NCBI GenBank assembly: GCA_026214975.1
Contig: CM047808.1
Span: 10,194,267-10,258,266, forward strand
Origin: Gentiana macrophylla
Taxonomy: Eukaryota; Streptophyta; Magnoliopsida; Gentianales; Gentianaceae
Length of the DNA stretch: 64,000 nucleotides
Direction: 5' to 3'
A model generated the notes under the pieces. The model ran no database searches and had not been told where the DNA came from. It saw only the letters and a list, made by a program, of their open reading frames with translations. Shown piece after piece: positions 11,776 through 22,199 of the stretch (its first letter is position 1; each line of letters begins with the position of its first letter). Made by a program: the position numbers and the translations under genes.

Positions 11776-12013
11776 GGACCTACTACACGAATACTGGCCA
11801 GACCCAAATGGGGACAATTATGGGAATTGGGAATTCCTATGGCAAAGACATGCTAGCTTCATGTTTTGGTGTTGATCCATACACCTACTGCTTGAATGCA
11901 ATTAGTATGAAACGATTATCTGAACAATATATTGATCAAAAAGTTGGATTCACTTTTGTTGGGGAACAATTTTATGGAGCTCTTTTCGTTAGTTGTAAGT
12001 ACCAATTTATTAT

Positions 12014-12156
12014 GCTATATACAGGGCCGTCCCTATGTTTTTTAAGACCGTAAGCCAATTTATCAATATAGGCCTTCTGAAAAGAAAATAAATGGTGTCT
12101 GTGGATATAATCGACATTTAGTATAATGAGACATTGATTAACCAAAAAAATTATAG
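12014..12156. mobile_element. Possible MITE remnant in an intron
   Basis: Begins CAGGGCCGTCCCTA, a terminus common in short plant hAT-like elements, inside the presumed second intron of the RNase T2 relic (donor GTAAGT at about 11996, acceptor TATAG at about 12156). The right end is not defined. Confidence 0.35.
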
Positions 12157-12390
12157 GCAGTGGCGCTGTTGGCTATCTTGAGAGGACAAATCTGACTATA
12201 TATGGGCATTGTTGTACCATGGCAACAGTTATCCAGCGGCAAGAATCTCTGGTGCATTTTCATGCTGGTATGGTCTCACGGCTGACCTCCGGTGCAACGA
12301 GGACGACTCCGGCTTCAATCAGTTGCTGGAATTCCATTTATGCTCGGAAGCTTCTGGAAGCATATATGAATTGAAGTCATGCATCAATCA

Positions 12391-12605
12391 GTGGCGGGTT
12401 TAGAAAGTTTTTTCAATGGGTCTCCGGACCGTAAAAATACATTTTTTATTGAAAAAATTGTCACAGTGGAGTCACTGGAGTCTAAAACTATATTTTTTAC
12501 CAACAAAATGACAATTTTTAACACAAAAAATACATCGTTTTAATCTTAAAATAATTTAGGATACCGGTGAAGTCGCGATTTCATTTCGATACACATGCAT
12601 CCGGC
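12391..12605. mobile_element. Possible MITE remnant at the end of the RNase T2 relic
   Basis: Begins CAGTGGCGGGTTTAG directly after the last Cys codon region. The interior (AAAAAATACATCGTTTTAAT) matches the 10902 MITE in reverse. The right end is diverged and no 8-bp duplication is visible. Confidence 0.4.
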
Positions 12606-12949
12606 CCCGGCACCAATCCTCCTAAAAAAGATGGTTGCAATGAATATACAAGATATACATCTTTATTGTTTTGAATATGTATATTAATTATTAAAGATAT
12701 ACATATGAATAAGTAATACCTGAATGTCACCACGCTTAAATTTCTCATCCAGCGTCATGACACGGGGTTTCTATATTCATATGTACGATGAAAGTGTATT
12801 CAATGTAATTAGTAAATATAATGTGTCTTTTGATGTATGCATTTCTATTAATCATATTTGAAAATCCGGTCAGATACTATCTACAGAACAATTAAATTCT
12901 GTAGAAAGCGTGCACAGGATATATATTTGAAAATCAGGTCATTCGTAGA

Positions 12950-13202
12950 CATGGCGGCTCCACCCCCGTGATGGGTGGGCGGTCAACCACTTAAAAAAGT
13001 AGCTATAATATAGCAGAGAACTTATTTTTATAAAAACACGTATATGTAATTGATTCGATCATTAATTTAATGTATTAACCTATTATTTTAGGTTTTGACC
13101 CCTAATTAAACGTATAAAATTGAATGTTCAAATTTATGTTTGAAAGTGAGAAAAAAATGATAAACTTCTGACCTCATATTAAAAATCCTCGTGTCGCCCC
13201 TG
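12950..13202. mobile_element. hAT-type MITE, 253 bp, near-perfect 8-bp TSD
   Basis: Left end CATGGCGGCTCC and right end GTGTCGCCCCTG are diverged inverted repeats. The flanks TTCGTAGA (12942-12949) and TTCATAGA (13203-13210) form an 8-bp target duplication with one mismatch. The element is non-coding and older than the 11507 copy judging by its diverged ends. Confidence 0.7.
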
Positions 13203-13911
13203 TTCATAGATACTATCTACGAAATGAATAAATTCCATAGAAAACATTTACGGAATATATGGGATATACATAATTCTCGTAGAAAATCACTAAACATATT
13301 ATAGTTTTTTGCCGAGAAGGACATATTAATTCATTTATCCTACATTCCAAGACACTAGAGCATTAATTTGTGACAAAACACGCTAAGAAACTTACCGATA
13401 TACCCCTTTTCCAATTCTTATATCTCCTCATCCAAACTCACTCAAATCTCAAACCACAAAAACACCACCGGCCGCCACCTCCATTGCCCACCGGCGTTGA
13501 GAAAAAACACACGGCCGCCACCCCATTACATCATCAACGAAGAGTGGACCTTACAATTAGATTGAGTGAAAGTGCATTCGGTTTCTGTTTATGATGGGCA
13601 TTAGGATTTGGGGATGATTTAGGCAGAGAGGAGGAGGAGTGAGCGATTGTGCCGCGCCGGAAGTTGCAGATTTGCGGCGGAGAAGGAGGTGACGGCGGAG
13701 ACGGAGGGTGAAGAAGCGGTGTGACAATGGCGGGAGTTCTGATGATTGGCAGTGATTTGGATTTTTGGGAAGAAACGATGAAAGCTTCGATTCACCTTGC
13801 ATTCACCGAGAAATCGCCGGAGGTGCAAGCCGGACGGAGGAGACAATGTATGCTGGTTTTTTTTTGGGAAGGAAACGATGTATTCAGACTGTTTTTTTTT
13901 TTTTTGAGAAA
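13203..13911. other. Intergenic DNA with a GC-richer patch
   Basis: Positions 13440-13850 are richer in CCGCC and GGCGG words than the surroundings and give overlapping short ORFs on both strands. No domain is recognisable. It may be a captured gene fragment. Confidence 0.3.
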
Positions 13912-13931
13912 GTTTAGGGTTTAGGGTTTTT
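13912..13931 (+). repeat. Short telomere-like motif
   Basis: GTTTAGGGTTTAGGGTTTTT contains about two and a half plant telomere units. It is too short to be a telomere; it may be a telo-box-type promoter word or an interstitial scrap. It abuts the minisatellite. Confidence 0.6.
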
Positions 13932-13954
13932 ACTATTACGTTATTACATTTTTG

Positions 13955-14310
13955 GGATGTTACGACTTGTTTATGGGATGTTACTACTTGTTTATGGGAT
14001 GTTACGACATTTTACGGGATGTTATGACATTTTACGTGATTGTTACGACTTGTTTTTAGGATGTTACGACACCTTACGAGAATGTTACGACTTGTTTAAT
14101 GGCCGTTACTATATTTTACGGGCTGTTACTATATTTTACGGGCTCGTTATACGGGCTGTTACGAGAATGTTACGAGGATGTTACGACATTTTACGGGCTG
14201 TTACTACCTCTTCTTAGGCTGTTACTATTTGTTTATTGGATGTTACGACATTTTAATGTTACGGTATCGTTATACCCGTTTACGACATTTTACGGGTCAC
14301 ATTACTTACT
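13955..14310 (+). repeat. Minisatellite, unit about 20-21 bp
   Basis: The unit is close to GGGATGTTACGACATTTTAC, with variants ending ACTTGTTTAT or ACTATATTTTAC. I count roughly fifteen imperfect copies, with weaker related words continuing to about 14420. Three overlapping short ORFs across it are products of the repeat and not genes. Confidence 0.85.
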
Positions 14311-14626
14311 TTTTTTTAACAAATAAGGGTCATTTATTACTTGTTTTTAGCCCGTTACTAATTTTTCATTGGATGTTACGACATTTTATAAGTACATTAT
14401 TACTTGTTTCTTCTTTGTTACTATTTGTAGAAGGGTAAAAAGTAACAAGGGTATTTTTGTCCAAATATTTTGTTTTTGTCCTTTATAACATCCGAAAAGA
14501 AAAATGTCCTGCCAGCACTCCATTTATGTTTTTTCGTCCTGTAGCCCTTCCCCAACATATTATCCACGGGGCAAGATGATACTCGTAGATACTTCATACG
14601 GTATTTTTTTAATTCAATGGAAAGTA

Positions 14627-14790
14627 TGACAAAAAGCAAATAATAAAGAAGAATAATTTTTCTCATCATTTATTCATCAAGTAAGTAATATTTATACACT
14701 ATAGATAGTAACCCTACATCCCATAAAATTCCACTTATACCCCCGAGTTATAATAATAAACAATAGAAATAAATATATATATCCGTAATA
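14627..14790 (-). repeat. 3' LTR of the copia element
   Basis: 164 bp, TGACAAAA to CCGTAATA on the plus strand, matched by 20966-21129. Confidence 0.93.
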
Positions 14791-14797
14791 CCCCCCC

Positions 14798-15675
14798 TCA
14801 AGTCGGAGCGTGAAGATCATGAACGCCCAACTTGCGCAACAAAAAATCAAATTGCTGGGAACCAAAAGCTTTGGTAAAGACACCCGCTAGCTGGTCACGA
14901 GTGGGTACATAAGCCGGGGCAATAAGGCCATCCGAGATCGCATCACGAACAAAATGGCAGTCAGCTTCAATATGTTTGGTTCGTTCATGGAAAACTGGGT
15001 TCTGTGCAATATGAAAAGCCGCTTGACTATCACAATGTAGTGGGATCCCCACCGGGATCCGAATCCCCAAATCGCCGAGGAGTTGCCGGAGCCATTTCAA
15101 CTCGCAGGTAATGGCTGCCATAGACCGATATTCGGCTTCCGTAGAGGAACGGAAAACCGTCTGCTGTTTTTTTGTCTTCCACGAAATAGGAGAGGTCCCA
15201 AGAAAGTCCAATCCGAATCACACCACCCCTCAAGAGACAATGGACTATCAGCCCTTAAAAGTATCCCCTGACCGGGACTCTTCTTCAAGTAACGGACCAC
15301 ACGTAATGCGGCATCCCAATGTTCCACGCGGGGTGTCTTCATAAATTGAGATAAAATATGCACTGAATATGCCATGTCGGGACGAGTAACACCCAAATAA
15401 ATAAGACGCCCCACTAAACGACGGTATTTACCGGGATCATCGAATAAGGCCCCATCGGCAACGGCTAAACGATGATTTTGCTCCATAGGGAAGGCTGCGG
15501 GACGTGCTCCTAATAACCCCGTCTCCTCAATAGTATCCAAGGAATACTTTCGTTGAGAAAGAAAAATGCCTTCCGAATTCCGGGCCACTTCCAACCCAAG
15601 AAAATATTTCAAGCGTCCCAAGTCCTTCATTTTAAAACAGGCGCCCAAATAATTCTTGAAAACTTGCAAAGCCAC
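14798..15675 (-). pseudogene. Copia RNase H and reverse-transcriptase C-terminal part
   Basis: Two overlapping minus frames cover this part of pol. The frame at 15097-15675 has the end of the reverse transcriptase (FKMKDLGRLKYFLGLEVARN, then RKYSLDTIEETGLLGARPA, and GRLIYLGVTRPDMAYSVHIL). The frame at 14798-15211 has the copia RNase H end ([42 protein letters not shown]). The RNase H acidic residues in EAEY and CDSQ are present, but a frameshift at about 15150-15200 separates the frames. The product would degrade the RNA strand of the hybrid during reverse transcription. The reading ends directly before the purine tract and LTR. Confidence 0.88.
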
Positions 15676-16321
15676 CGTGTCATTGCCGCAAGTATCATAT
15701 CATCAACATAAACGAGAACATTTAACCGGATCTCCCCACGAACAAGCGTAAATAGTGAGTAATCTGAATAAGATTGACGAAAACCGTAATCTTTCAAAGC
15801 GGATGCTAATTTGGCAAACCAACAACGGGTGCCTGCTTCAAACCATAAAGCGACTTGCATGCGACAAACAAGATTTTTCAGTATTAGTGTCAAAACCACG
15901 GAGGATCTTCATATAAATCTCCTCATCCAAATCCCCGTGGAGGAAGGCATTGTGCACATCCATCGATGTAGCTCCCATTTTACGAATCATTCGCTATGGC
16001 AAGAAACGCGCCGCATCTTGTTACCATTTTTTGCCACAGTGCGAAGGTTTCATTATAGTCAATACCTTCCACCTGATGATTTCCAGATGCCACCAAGCGA
16101 GCTTTCAAACGCTAAAGATTCCCGCGTTCATCATATTTTTCGGTATACACCCACCTACTACCGAGTGATTTATTGCCCGGAGGTAGTGCCTCTAATACCC
16201 ATGTTCCTTGTTCTTCCAACGCGCGTATTTCCTCCGACATGGCTTTACGCCACCCTTCATATTTAACGGCCTCTTTAAATATGCGTGGAGGACGACCTGC
16301 AGTGACTGTCGCTAGATACAA
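15627..16321 (-). pseudogene. Copia reverse-transcriptase N-terminal and central part, broken
   Basis: The minus frame 16112-16321 carries the domain entry (WRKAMSEEIRALEEQGTW, then GSRWVYTEKYDERGNL). The frame 15627-15899 has the catalytic YVDD box (LNVLVYVDDMIL). The segment between them aligns only with frame changes and reads in pieces, so the enzyme is dead. This is the DNA-synthesising domain of the copia polyprotein, lying between integrase and RNase H as expected for Ty1-copia. Confidence 0.85.
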
Positions 16322-16426
16322 TCTATGGGCATGAGAAAATCGAGAATAATCAACAAAATGTGTAAGCGGATATAAACTACCTGAGTCGGATGACGGAGTG
16401 GAGGAGTGCGCCGACGGACTTTTCTT

Positions 16427-17485
16427 TTACACCGCCGTATGTGTAACAAACTCCCGATACTTCGAGTTAGGCAATTTCGTTCGCTTGCCCCTGCCCAACT
16501 CGGGTACTTCCCTTGATGTGGCCTCGCTTTCACCACCATTATCAAGTGGCACAAAATCACCACCGGTATGATTCCCGATGTCCCCCCCCTCAATCCGGAC
16601 GTCGGCTCCTACTTCATGCGGAGATGTCTCGACACTATCGCCACTAAAATCATAAATAAGGTCCTCCTCGACTAATTCTGAGACTGGGACCGAAGTGGGT
16701 ACGGTTGGGGAGGGTATGGCCATAGGGAAAATATGTTCCAAAAATTTGACATCTCTGGAAACGAATATCTGTTCAGTTTCTAAATCCATAAGGGTCCAGC
16801 CCTTCTTTCCGAAAGGATATCCTAAGAAAATGCATTTCCTACTCCGACTCTCAAATTTATCGCCTTTGTGACGTCGGTTGTGGGCATAGCACAAACATCC
16901 AAAAACTCATAGATTCTCAAGATTAGGTGGTTTTCCAAACAAGCACTCATATGGAGTCATAAAATTCAATACACTAGACGGAGTACGATTAATCAAGTAA
17001 CATGCAGTCATAACACACTCACCCCAAAATTTAAGATGTAGGTGTCCCTCAAAACGCAAGGCTCGAGCAACATTCAGTATGTGTTGATGTTTTCTCTCCA
17101 CACGTCCATTTTGTTGAGGCGTACCAACACAAGACGTCTCAAAAATTACTCCTTCCTTTTGAAAGTGTGGGAGTAAACGTTTGAATTCAGTCCCGTTATC
17201 ACTCCTTACACGCTGAATTTTTACATTAAACTGTCTATCAATCAACGCCAAAAAATTTAGAAATATAGTCTCAACCTCCCATTTATTATAAAGTAAATAA
17301 ACCCAAACTGATCTCGAGTAATCATCAACAATAGTAAGAAAATTAAGAGGTACCGCAGGTAGATAGAGTCCCATACGGCCCCCACAAATCACAATGCACG
17401 AGCTCAAAAATTCTACTAGCCCTATTATTACTACTGGGGAAACTTTATCTAGGTTGTTTAGCTCGGAAACAAGCATCACACCCAT
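16427..17485 (-). pseudogene. Copia integrase
   Basis: The catalytic core is well kept in the frame 16907-17485: FLTIVDDYSRSVWVYLL, VRSDNGTEF and GTPQQNGRVERKHQHILN give the D, D and E residues with normal spacing. The frame 16427-16894 has the C-terminal GKK-type region ([19 protein letters not shown]). A stop or frame change near 16900 divides the two, and the zinc-finger part upstream of 17485 is in another frame. The enzyme inserts retrotransposon cDNA into chromosomal DNA. Placement before reverse transcriptase identifies the copia order. Confidence 0.9.
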
Positions 17486-17659
17486 CTTTATTTAACATAC
17501 TAGACTCACTTATATTAGGAAGTTTTTTTAGCACTTTATCCGAAGGATGCCCTGACCCGTTTGTGCCATAAATCCATGGAATTTCTCCCACCGATTGCCA
17601 AAACCTTCACTTGTGGAACCCCGGAAAAGAAAAGTCCATCTTCACGCCACCCACTCCAA

Positions 17660-17995
17660 TCACCTCCTCGTCATTCGGTCCTCGCATAACACATAATGTG
17701 GAAGTAAGGTGAATCGACAATCCAATTCATCCAATAATTGAGATCTGAGACAATAAATTGCACGCCAAATTAGGAACATAAAGCACATTATTAAGTGGTA
17801 ATCCGCTGTCAAAATAATTTTCCCTTCATGCGTAGTATGAGAACTTCGTCCATCCGGAAGTCCAACTGGGCATTTTTCAATCACTCGTACATCTCGCAAA
17901 ATATCCAACGTACCAGTGACGTGATGAGTGGCCCCTGTATCTATTATCCAAGAGCCATTACTTGTTAAACGATCTTTTGGTTTAGCAAGACTCAA
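17660..17995 (-). pseudogene. Copia protease
   Basis: The frame contains WIIDTGATHHVTG, the active-site DTGA of retrotransposon aspartic proteases, followed by GLPDGRSS and a HEGKIILTADYHL strand region. It would cut the gag-pol polyprotein. A frame change lies between it and the integrase. Confidence 0.88.
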
Positions 17996-18149
17996 AATTT
18001 AGAGTATGCCTTGCCATTGTCTTTGGAGTTAAGTGAGAAAGGCACGCTTGCTCTGTTGTACTGGGTGATTCATTTGCACTGAATTGCTACCTTTGTGTTA
18101 ACTACACTGATTTGAACGAATCGAGCCAGGAGTGGGCGGCCCGATCTCC

Positions 18150-19068
18150 TCACTGGAGGTGTCCCGATTCTACCACGCCCAAAGCACCTCCTCCTCTGTG
18201 ACGCCTCCTCGATTTCCTCTTCTCGCTCCCGGCTTCCCGTGGTCGATCACCCCACCAATCGGGATAGCCATGAATTTCAAAACACATAAGTTCATCATGT
18301 CCATTACTGTTACAGTGGTGACATAATTTTTCTGCGTTTTCCGCCTTAGTTTTGGCTCGGTCAGCTTGCAATTTAAACGCCATCATGGAGTCCCGATCGT
18401 CTTTGTGTTGCACGAAATTGCCTCCCCGCAAACGCTCTTCTTGCACCAGATTTTGATAGGCTCGATCAAGGAAGGGGAGAGGATCTTGGTTCAACAATTG
18501 TGATCTAACTACTGCATAAGCTCCATCCAAGCCCACCAAAAACCGGTGCAAGCGATCTTCGACGACAAAGTCCGAAATTGGGTAGAGAGATTACACTTAC
18601 GACCACCACACTTACACCCGTCACAAGAGCATACCGGAACCGTAATATACGCCCCGAGTTCGTCCCAGATTTTGCTTATCCGTCCAAAATAAGAAGCAAT
18701 CGATTCTCGATTTTCCTTGCCTACATTCTCATCAGGGACAATTTAAGGCGAGCAGATCACGGGTTCCGTTCACGACCCGAATCTTCCCTTCACCGCCAAC
18801 CAAAGCTCACGAGCATCTTCATAGTACGACAACGTCGATCCGATCGAGGTTCTATTGTATTCATCAACCATGAGATCAACATCGAGTGAACCGCGTACCA
18901 ATCCTCTAACTTAGTTTCATCTGCCGGCCTCTTAGCGTGCGCTTCCAAAAATCTGAATTTTTTCTTCGAGCGCAACGCGGTGCGTATTGCTCTTGACCAT
19001 TCATCATAATTATCACTTCTCAATTGAGTTGTGGTAATTAAATTTCCAGGATTATCCGTTATACTCAA
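18150..19068 (-). pseudogene. Copia gag with zinc knuckle
   Basis: The frame 18790-19068 carries the copia gag start (ITDNPGNLITTTQLRSDNYD EWSRA region with the conserved W). The frame 18150-18551 holds LVGLDGAYAVVRSQLLNQDP and then a CCHC zinc knuckle (CHHCNSNGHDELMC). A frame change between about 18550 and 18790 breaks it. Upstream, at 19107-19111, the coding sequence is split by the solo LTR (19112-20864); the gag start codon region (ATGGCG on the minus strand) is on the far side at about 20870. Confidence 0.88.
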
Positions 19069-19942
19069 AAAGAAAGCATCTACCTTCTTTGAGCTGTCTC
19101 ATTCTGCCGCCTGATTGAGATCAAGTTAAATTATTAACTCGATTCCTAAATAACCACTAGCAAGTGAACTAGGTTCAATCGCAGTATAGCTAGATAGAGT
19201 CGAGGTCGATCCCACAGAGAATCAATTTGTGGATCCTAACTTAAATAGTCAACCTATTTATTTCGTTTGACAAAGACGGTCTATGACCAACATAGAATAC
19301 GAGAAAAGAAAGACACACTCAAACATATAAACAAACAACATGTAAACAAATAATGTAATCAATCGCCCAATTATAACCGTAATTATTTGGATCTAGACAA
19401 TTTATATTACAACAAGACTCATCAACTATTAATTCGTTCATATCTATTTATATTGGCTACGGAGTCATCCTCTCAAGCTTGATGTATCACCGGTAGTCAC
19501 TATATCACCGTGGTATTGTTACGTGACTTCGCCTTTTGGTGCCTCCATCTCATATAACTCACACGCTTACGACTTTAAAGATGCCGATATTAACCGTACA
19601 CCTCGCCTAGCAACATTCCTATGGTTAGGCGTACTTCTAAACGATCACTCAAACTCTCGTCCAACTAACAATTACCAAGTTATAGTCTCATGCTAGTTTA
19701 CGATCTACGTATAACAAGGTGCGTGCAATTCCCTAATATAAACCTACCTGAAGATAATTTGAACGTCCAAGATCAATTCATGAGCCTACCTAAGAGTTTT
19801 ATATCGGTATTTCCTTTTACACGTTTTAATTAAATTAGCGAGTGGCGTAGCCATAGCCATACCTACTGAGACAACAGATTCAATTAAGCTAACCTAATCA
19901 TAAAGACGTGACTGATTAACGGATGAAACAGGTTTGAAAGCT

Positions 19943-19978
19943 CTCGGTCGACCGAATAGGTGCTCTCGGTCGACCGAG
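19943..19978. repeat. Two further copies of the CTCGGTCGACCGAG palindrome
   Basis: CTCGGTCGACCGAA (19943-19956) and CTCGGTCGACCGAG (19965-19978) repeat the core of the U3 palindrome downstream of the TATA region in the same LTR. Confidence 0.85.
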
Positions 19979-20545
19979 TAACACCTCTCTGTCACCCGAG
20001 TGCTTAACTCCCCAGATTACATCCCCGAATATATTTCTCAGCGTTTCACATACGAATCGGATTATATAGTGAATCATCAGGACATCATATAAATTAATCT
20101 AAATACACGTAAATTAAACACGCAGATTCATCCATAGATAATAGGTAGAGGGCGTAGGGTATGGGATCCTCATAGACAAGGTGTCACCATCGCCTACTAA
20201 CGTCATATCCTAGATCTACATCATCTAGATATGAATAACTACTCAAACAATCAAAGCATAATTGGGAAATTGATTACTAAAAGAAAACAAGATGAAGAAC
20301 TAGGGCTTACATGTTTGCACCTCGGCTCCTCCACAAGCCTAATGAATCCTTATTTGCTTATTTGTATATAAGAATTGATATTGGTGAATGCATAATAAAA
20401 ATACAAAGGACTTGTGTTTTATATAGAGTCTCGGCCGACATAGAAAACCGACTTAAATGCCGACACTCATGAACCCTAACCGCCTCAAACAATGTGCCGG
20501 ACTTCTGGCCAGCTCTACAGGCCCACTCGGTCGATCGAATGCATA

Positions 20546-20563
20546 GGCTCGGTCGACCGAGCC
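20546..20563. promoter_or_regulatory. Perfect 18-bp palindrome in U3
   Basis: GGCTCGGTCGACCGAGCC is fully self-complementary. A weaker copy (CTCGGTCGATCGAA) lies at 20525-20538. Both are about 100-140 bp upstream of the presumed TATA box of this LTR. Confidence 0.8.
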
Positions 20564-20952
20564 TTATATGCTTACGGGCTTTCTTCTTTTCCGTCTTGGG
20601 CTTTACGAACTTGTCTGCGATCCATTAAAGCTTCTCTCGAAGTCCATCCTTGTGCTCCCAAATGAGTTACTACAAATATAGCATGACATCTGATCTGTAA
20701 CATCAAATAATACAATAAAACCTCTTAATACATAATAATGAATCGTAACTCTCGGCATATGCAAATTAAGCGTATTACGACTTATTATTACTCTATTATA
20801 GCTCATTTAAACTAGAATCGGGGATAATGGTCATAGAATAACGGGCACAAAATGACCGTTATCACCGCCATTGTTGAAGCTGCTGCCGAGTTGAAGCTTC
20901 AGGATGTATGTCTTTTGCTTAGGTTCTGGTCGAAACTTTTTTTTTTTAACCT

Positions 20953-20965
20953 GGCTCTGATACCA
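20953..20965 (-). promoter_or_regulatory. Primer-binding site, initiator tRNA-Met type
   Basis: On the minus strand the first bases after the 5' LTR read TGGTATCAGAGCC, complementary to the 3' end of plant initiator tRNA-Met, the usual copia primer. Confidence 0.92.
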
Positions 20966-21129
20966 TGACAAAACACAAATAATAAAGAAGAATAATTTTT
21001 CTCATCATTTATTCATGAAGTAAGTAGTATTTATACACTATAGATAGTAACCCTACATCCCATAAAATTCCACTTATACCCCCGAGTTATAATAATAAGC
21101 AATATAAATAAATATATATATCCGTAATA
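20966..21129 (-). repeat. 5' LTR of the copia element
   Basis: 164 bp, same length as the left copy, followed on the plus strand by the AAGTA target duplication. Confidence 0.93.
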
Positions 21130-21134
21130 AAGTA

Positions 21135-21653
21135 TCTACATGTGCTAGCCTTAACATTTAAAATTCTTTATCTACGGGGCGATCAAGGATCTCGTAGACA
21201 TGAACTTTCTATGGAATTCATAAATACCGTGGAAAATATCTACGAGTTTTAAATTCGCCACATAGATAACTGAACTTGCCCCCATAGAAACTAACACTGT
21301 TGTGCCCGAGTAGATTGACTGTGCTGCAATTAACATTGTCCAAAGTATAATCGAATCTTTACAAAGGGGAGTTCAATGTTCAATTTGAGAAAATATTATA
21401 TTTCATGATAATTTTTCTAGGAATTTATATTTCTTGATAATTTTCTACAAATATTATATCCCGTAGATACTTTCTACGGAATTAATGCATACCGTATAAA
21501 CTATCTATTAAAAACATGTTTTCCAAATGTGAAGATTGCATATAATCAAAAAAAAAAGAGAAAAAAAAACTTGCTCCTCCCATGTATGACTTGATTTCCG
21601 AATCTTCCTACTCCTACATGAAATCGAAATATCATGCTTTATGGGTGGGAAAA
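21135..21653. other. Intergenic flank of the copia insertion, no gene
   Basis: This is the original host sequence right of the target duplication. It contains words such as TTTCTACGGAATT and ACCGTGGAAAATATCTACG that recur at about 12870-13300 and 14575-14600, so the host DNA here is itself an old, degenerate repeat. Confidence 0.45.
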
Positions 21654-22199
21654 TGTAGAAATATAACATAATGTTTCAATATATTCAAAAGCACACAAAG
21701 ACTCACTTTGTATTATAGAAAGCTTTGTTCATAAGCTTCTCACTTGGTTGACTCAATTACAATCACAAGCATCACCTATTTATAAGGTACACTACTCACA
21801 TATGAACACATGTTAATTACATAGTCAATAACATGCTTGGAAAGTATTTGGACGGTGGACGGTGCAGCCATTGATATAGAAGTAAGACTACACACTTTGA
21901 GATTTTGTTCACATCTCTACATTGCCACCCTTGAACCAAAATCTTCAAGCTTGATCATTCCGAGCATCTTCACCTGTTTAGTAAATAACTCAATCTTCAA
22001 TGGTTTTGTAAAGATATTTGCAACTTGTTCTTCAGTTGGACAATGATCAATAACAATCTATTTTTCACAAACCAACTCTCTTATATAATGATATTTGATA
22101 TCAATGTGCTTGCTACGACCATGAAAAACTGGATTCTTTGATAGTTCAATAGCTGATGTATTGTCACAATAAATCTTCGTTAGTTTAGATTGTTGTGTT
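21654..22199 (-). mobile_element. Ty1-copia 3' fragment: LTR plus RNase H end
   Basis: About 21654-21921 looks like an LTR (TG...CA) followed on the plus strand by a pyrimidine tract. From about 21925 to 22199 the minus strand reads, with stops, the end of a copia RNase H: a [24 protein letters not shown] region, [13 protein letters not shown] and a final IFTKPLK. The fragment stops abruptly at about 22200 where a different repeat begins, so it was truncated by insertion or deletion. Confidence 0.7.

Larger units (their letters stand above)
9873..12390 (+). pseudogene. Decayed RNase T2-family gene, interrupted by a hAT MITE
   Basis: Three blocks match the RNase T2 fold in order. Block 1 (9873-10170) has a hydrophobic start (MEFYALYILLITSVYSTF, signal-peptide-like), then WPMSWCR and HCIQNQP before the first active-site region. 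Block 2 (about 11487-11506 plus 11784-11995) reads YWPDP and WEFLWQRHA, then after a frameshift SCFGVDPYTYCLNAI. Block 3 (about 12157-12390) reads TADLRCNEDDSG, LLEFHLCS and a closing C. RNase T2 enzymes are secreted endoribonucleases; the family includes plant S-RNases. Here the first-site motif FTIHGLWP is replaced by FLIRTLHY, so the catalytic His is lost, and the second-site HEWxKHG is FLWQRHA. A MITE splits block 2, a frameshift follows, and exon phases between blocks 1 and 2 do not reconcile. I read it as a pseudogene; a catalytically dead relative that later decayed is also possible. No F-box gene is seen nearby. Confidence 0.65.
19112..20864 (-). mobile_element. Solo gypsy-type LTR (1753 bp) inside copia gag
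   Basis: Flanked by CCGCC at 19107-19111 and 20865-20869, a 5-bp target duplication. Minus-strand ends are TGATAACGGTC and CTCAATCA, related to the 24916-26637 LTR (TGATGACGGTC). No internal domain or second LTR is present, so it is best read as a solo LTR. On the minus strand a TATA-like CTATATAAA lies at about 20417-20430, with palindromes upstream (20525-20563). A conserved block TGTGGGATCGACCTCG lies at about 19201-19219. Confidence 0.88.
14627..21129 (-). mobile_element. Ty1-copia LTR retrotransposon, structurally complete, coding decayed
   Basis: Two 164-bp LTRs (14627-14790 and 20966-21129) differ at six positions by eye. A 5-bp target duplication AAGTA flanks the element (14622-14626 and 21130-21134). 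The primer-binding site at 20953-20965 and a purine tract on the minus strand next to the left LTR (C run at 14791-14797) set the minus orientation. gag, protease, integrase, reverse transcriptase and RNase H follow in copia order from right to left. Stops and frameshifts interrupt all of them, and a solo LTR sits in gag. Confidence 0.95.

Noticed and set aside
9873..12390. Reading the RNase T2 relic as a functional S-locus gene
   Set aside because: Active-site residues are lost, exon phases disagree, a MITE interrupts it, and no F-box gene is visible in the window.
12391..12605. Complete hAT MITE
   Set aside because: The left end fits but the right end is diverged and no 8-bp duplication is found; kept only as a possible remnant.
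13957..14438. Three overlapping ORFs of 75-86 codons
   Set aside because: Products of the 20-bp minisatellite; all frames show the same repeating peptides.
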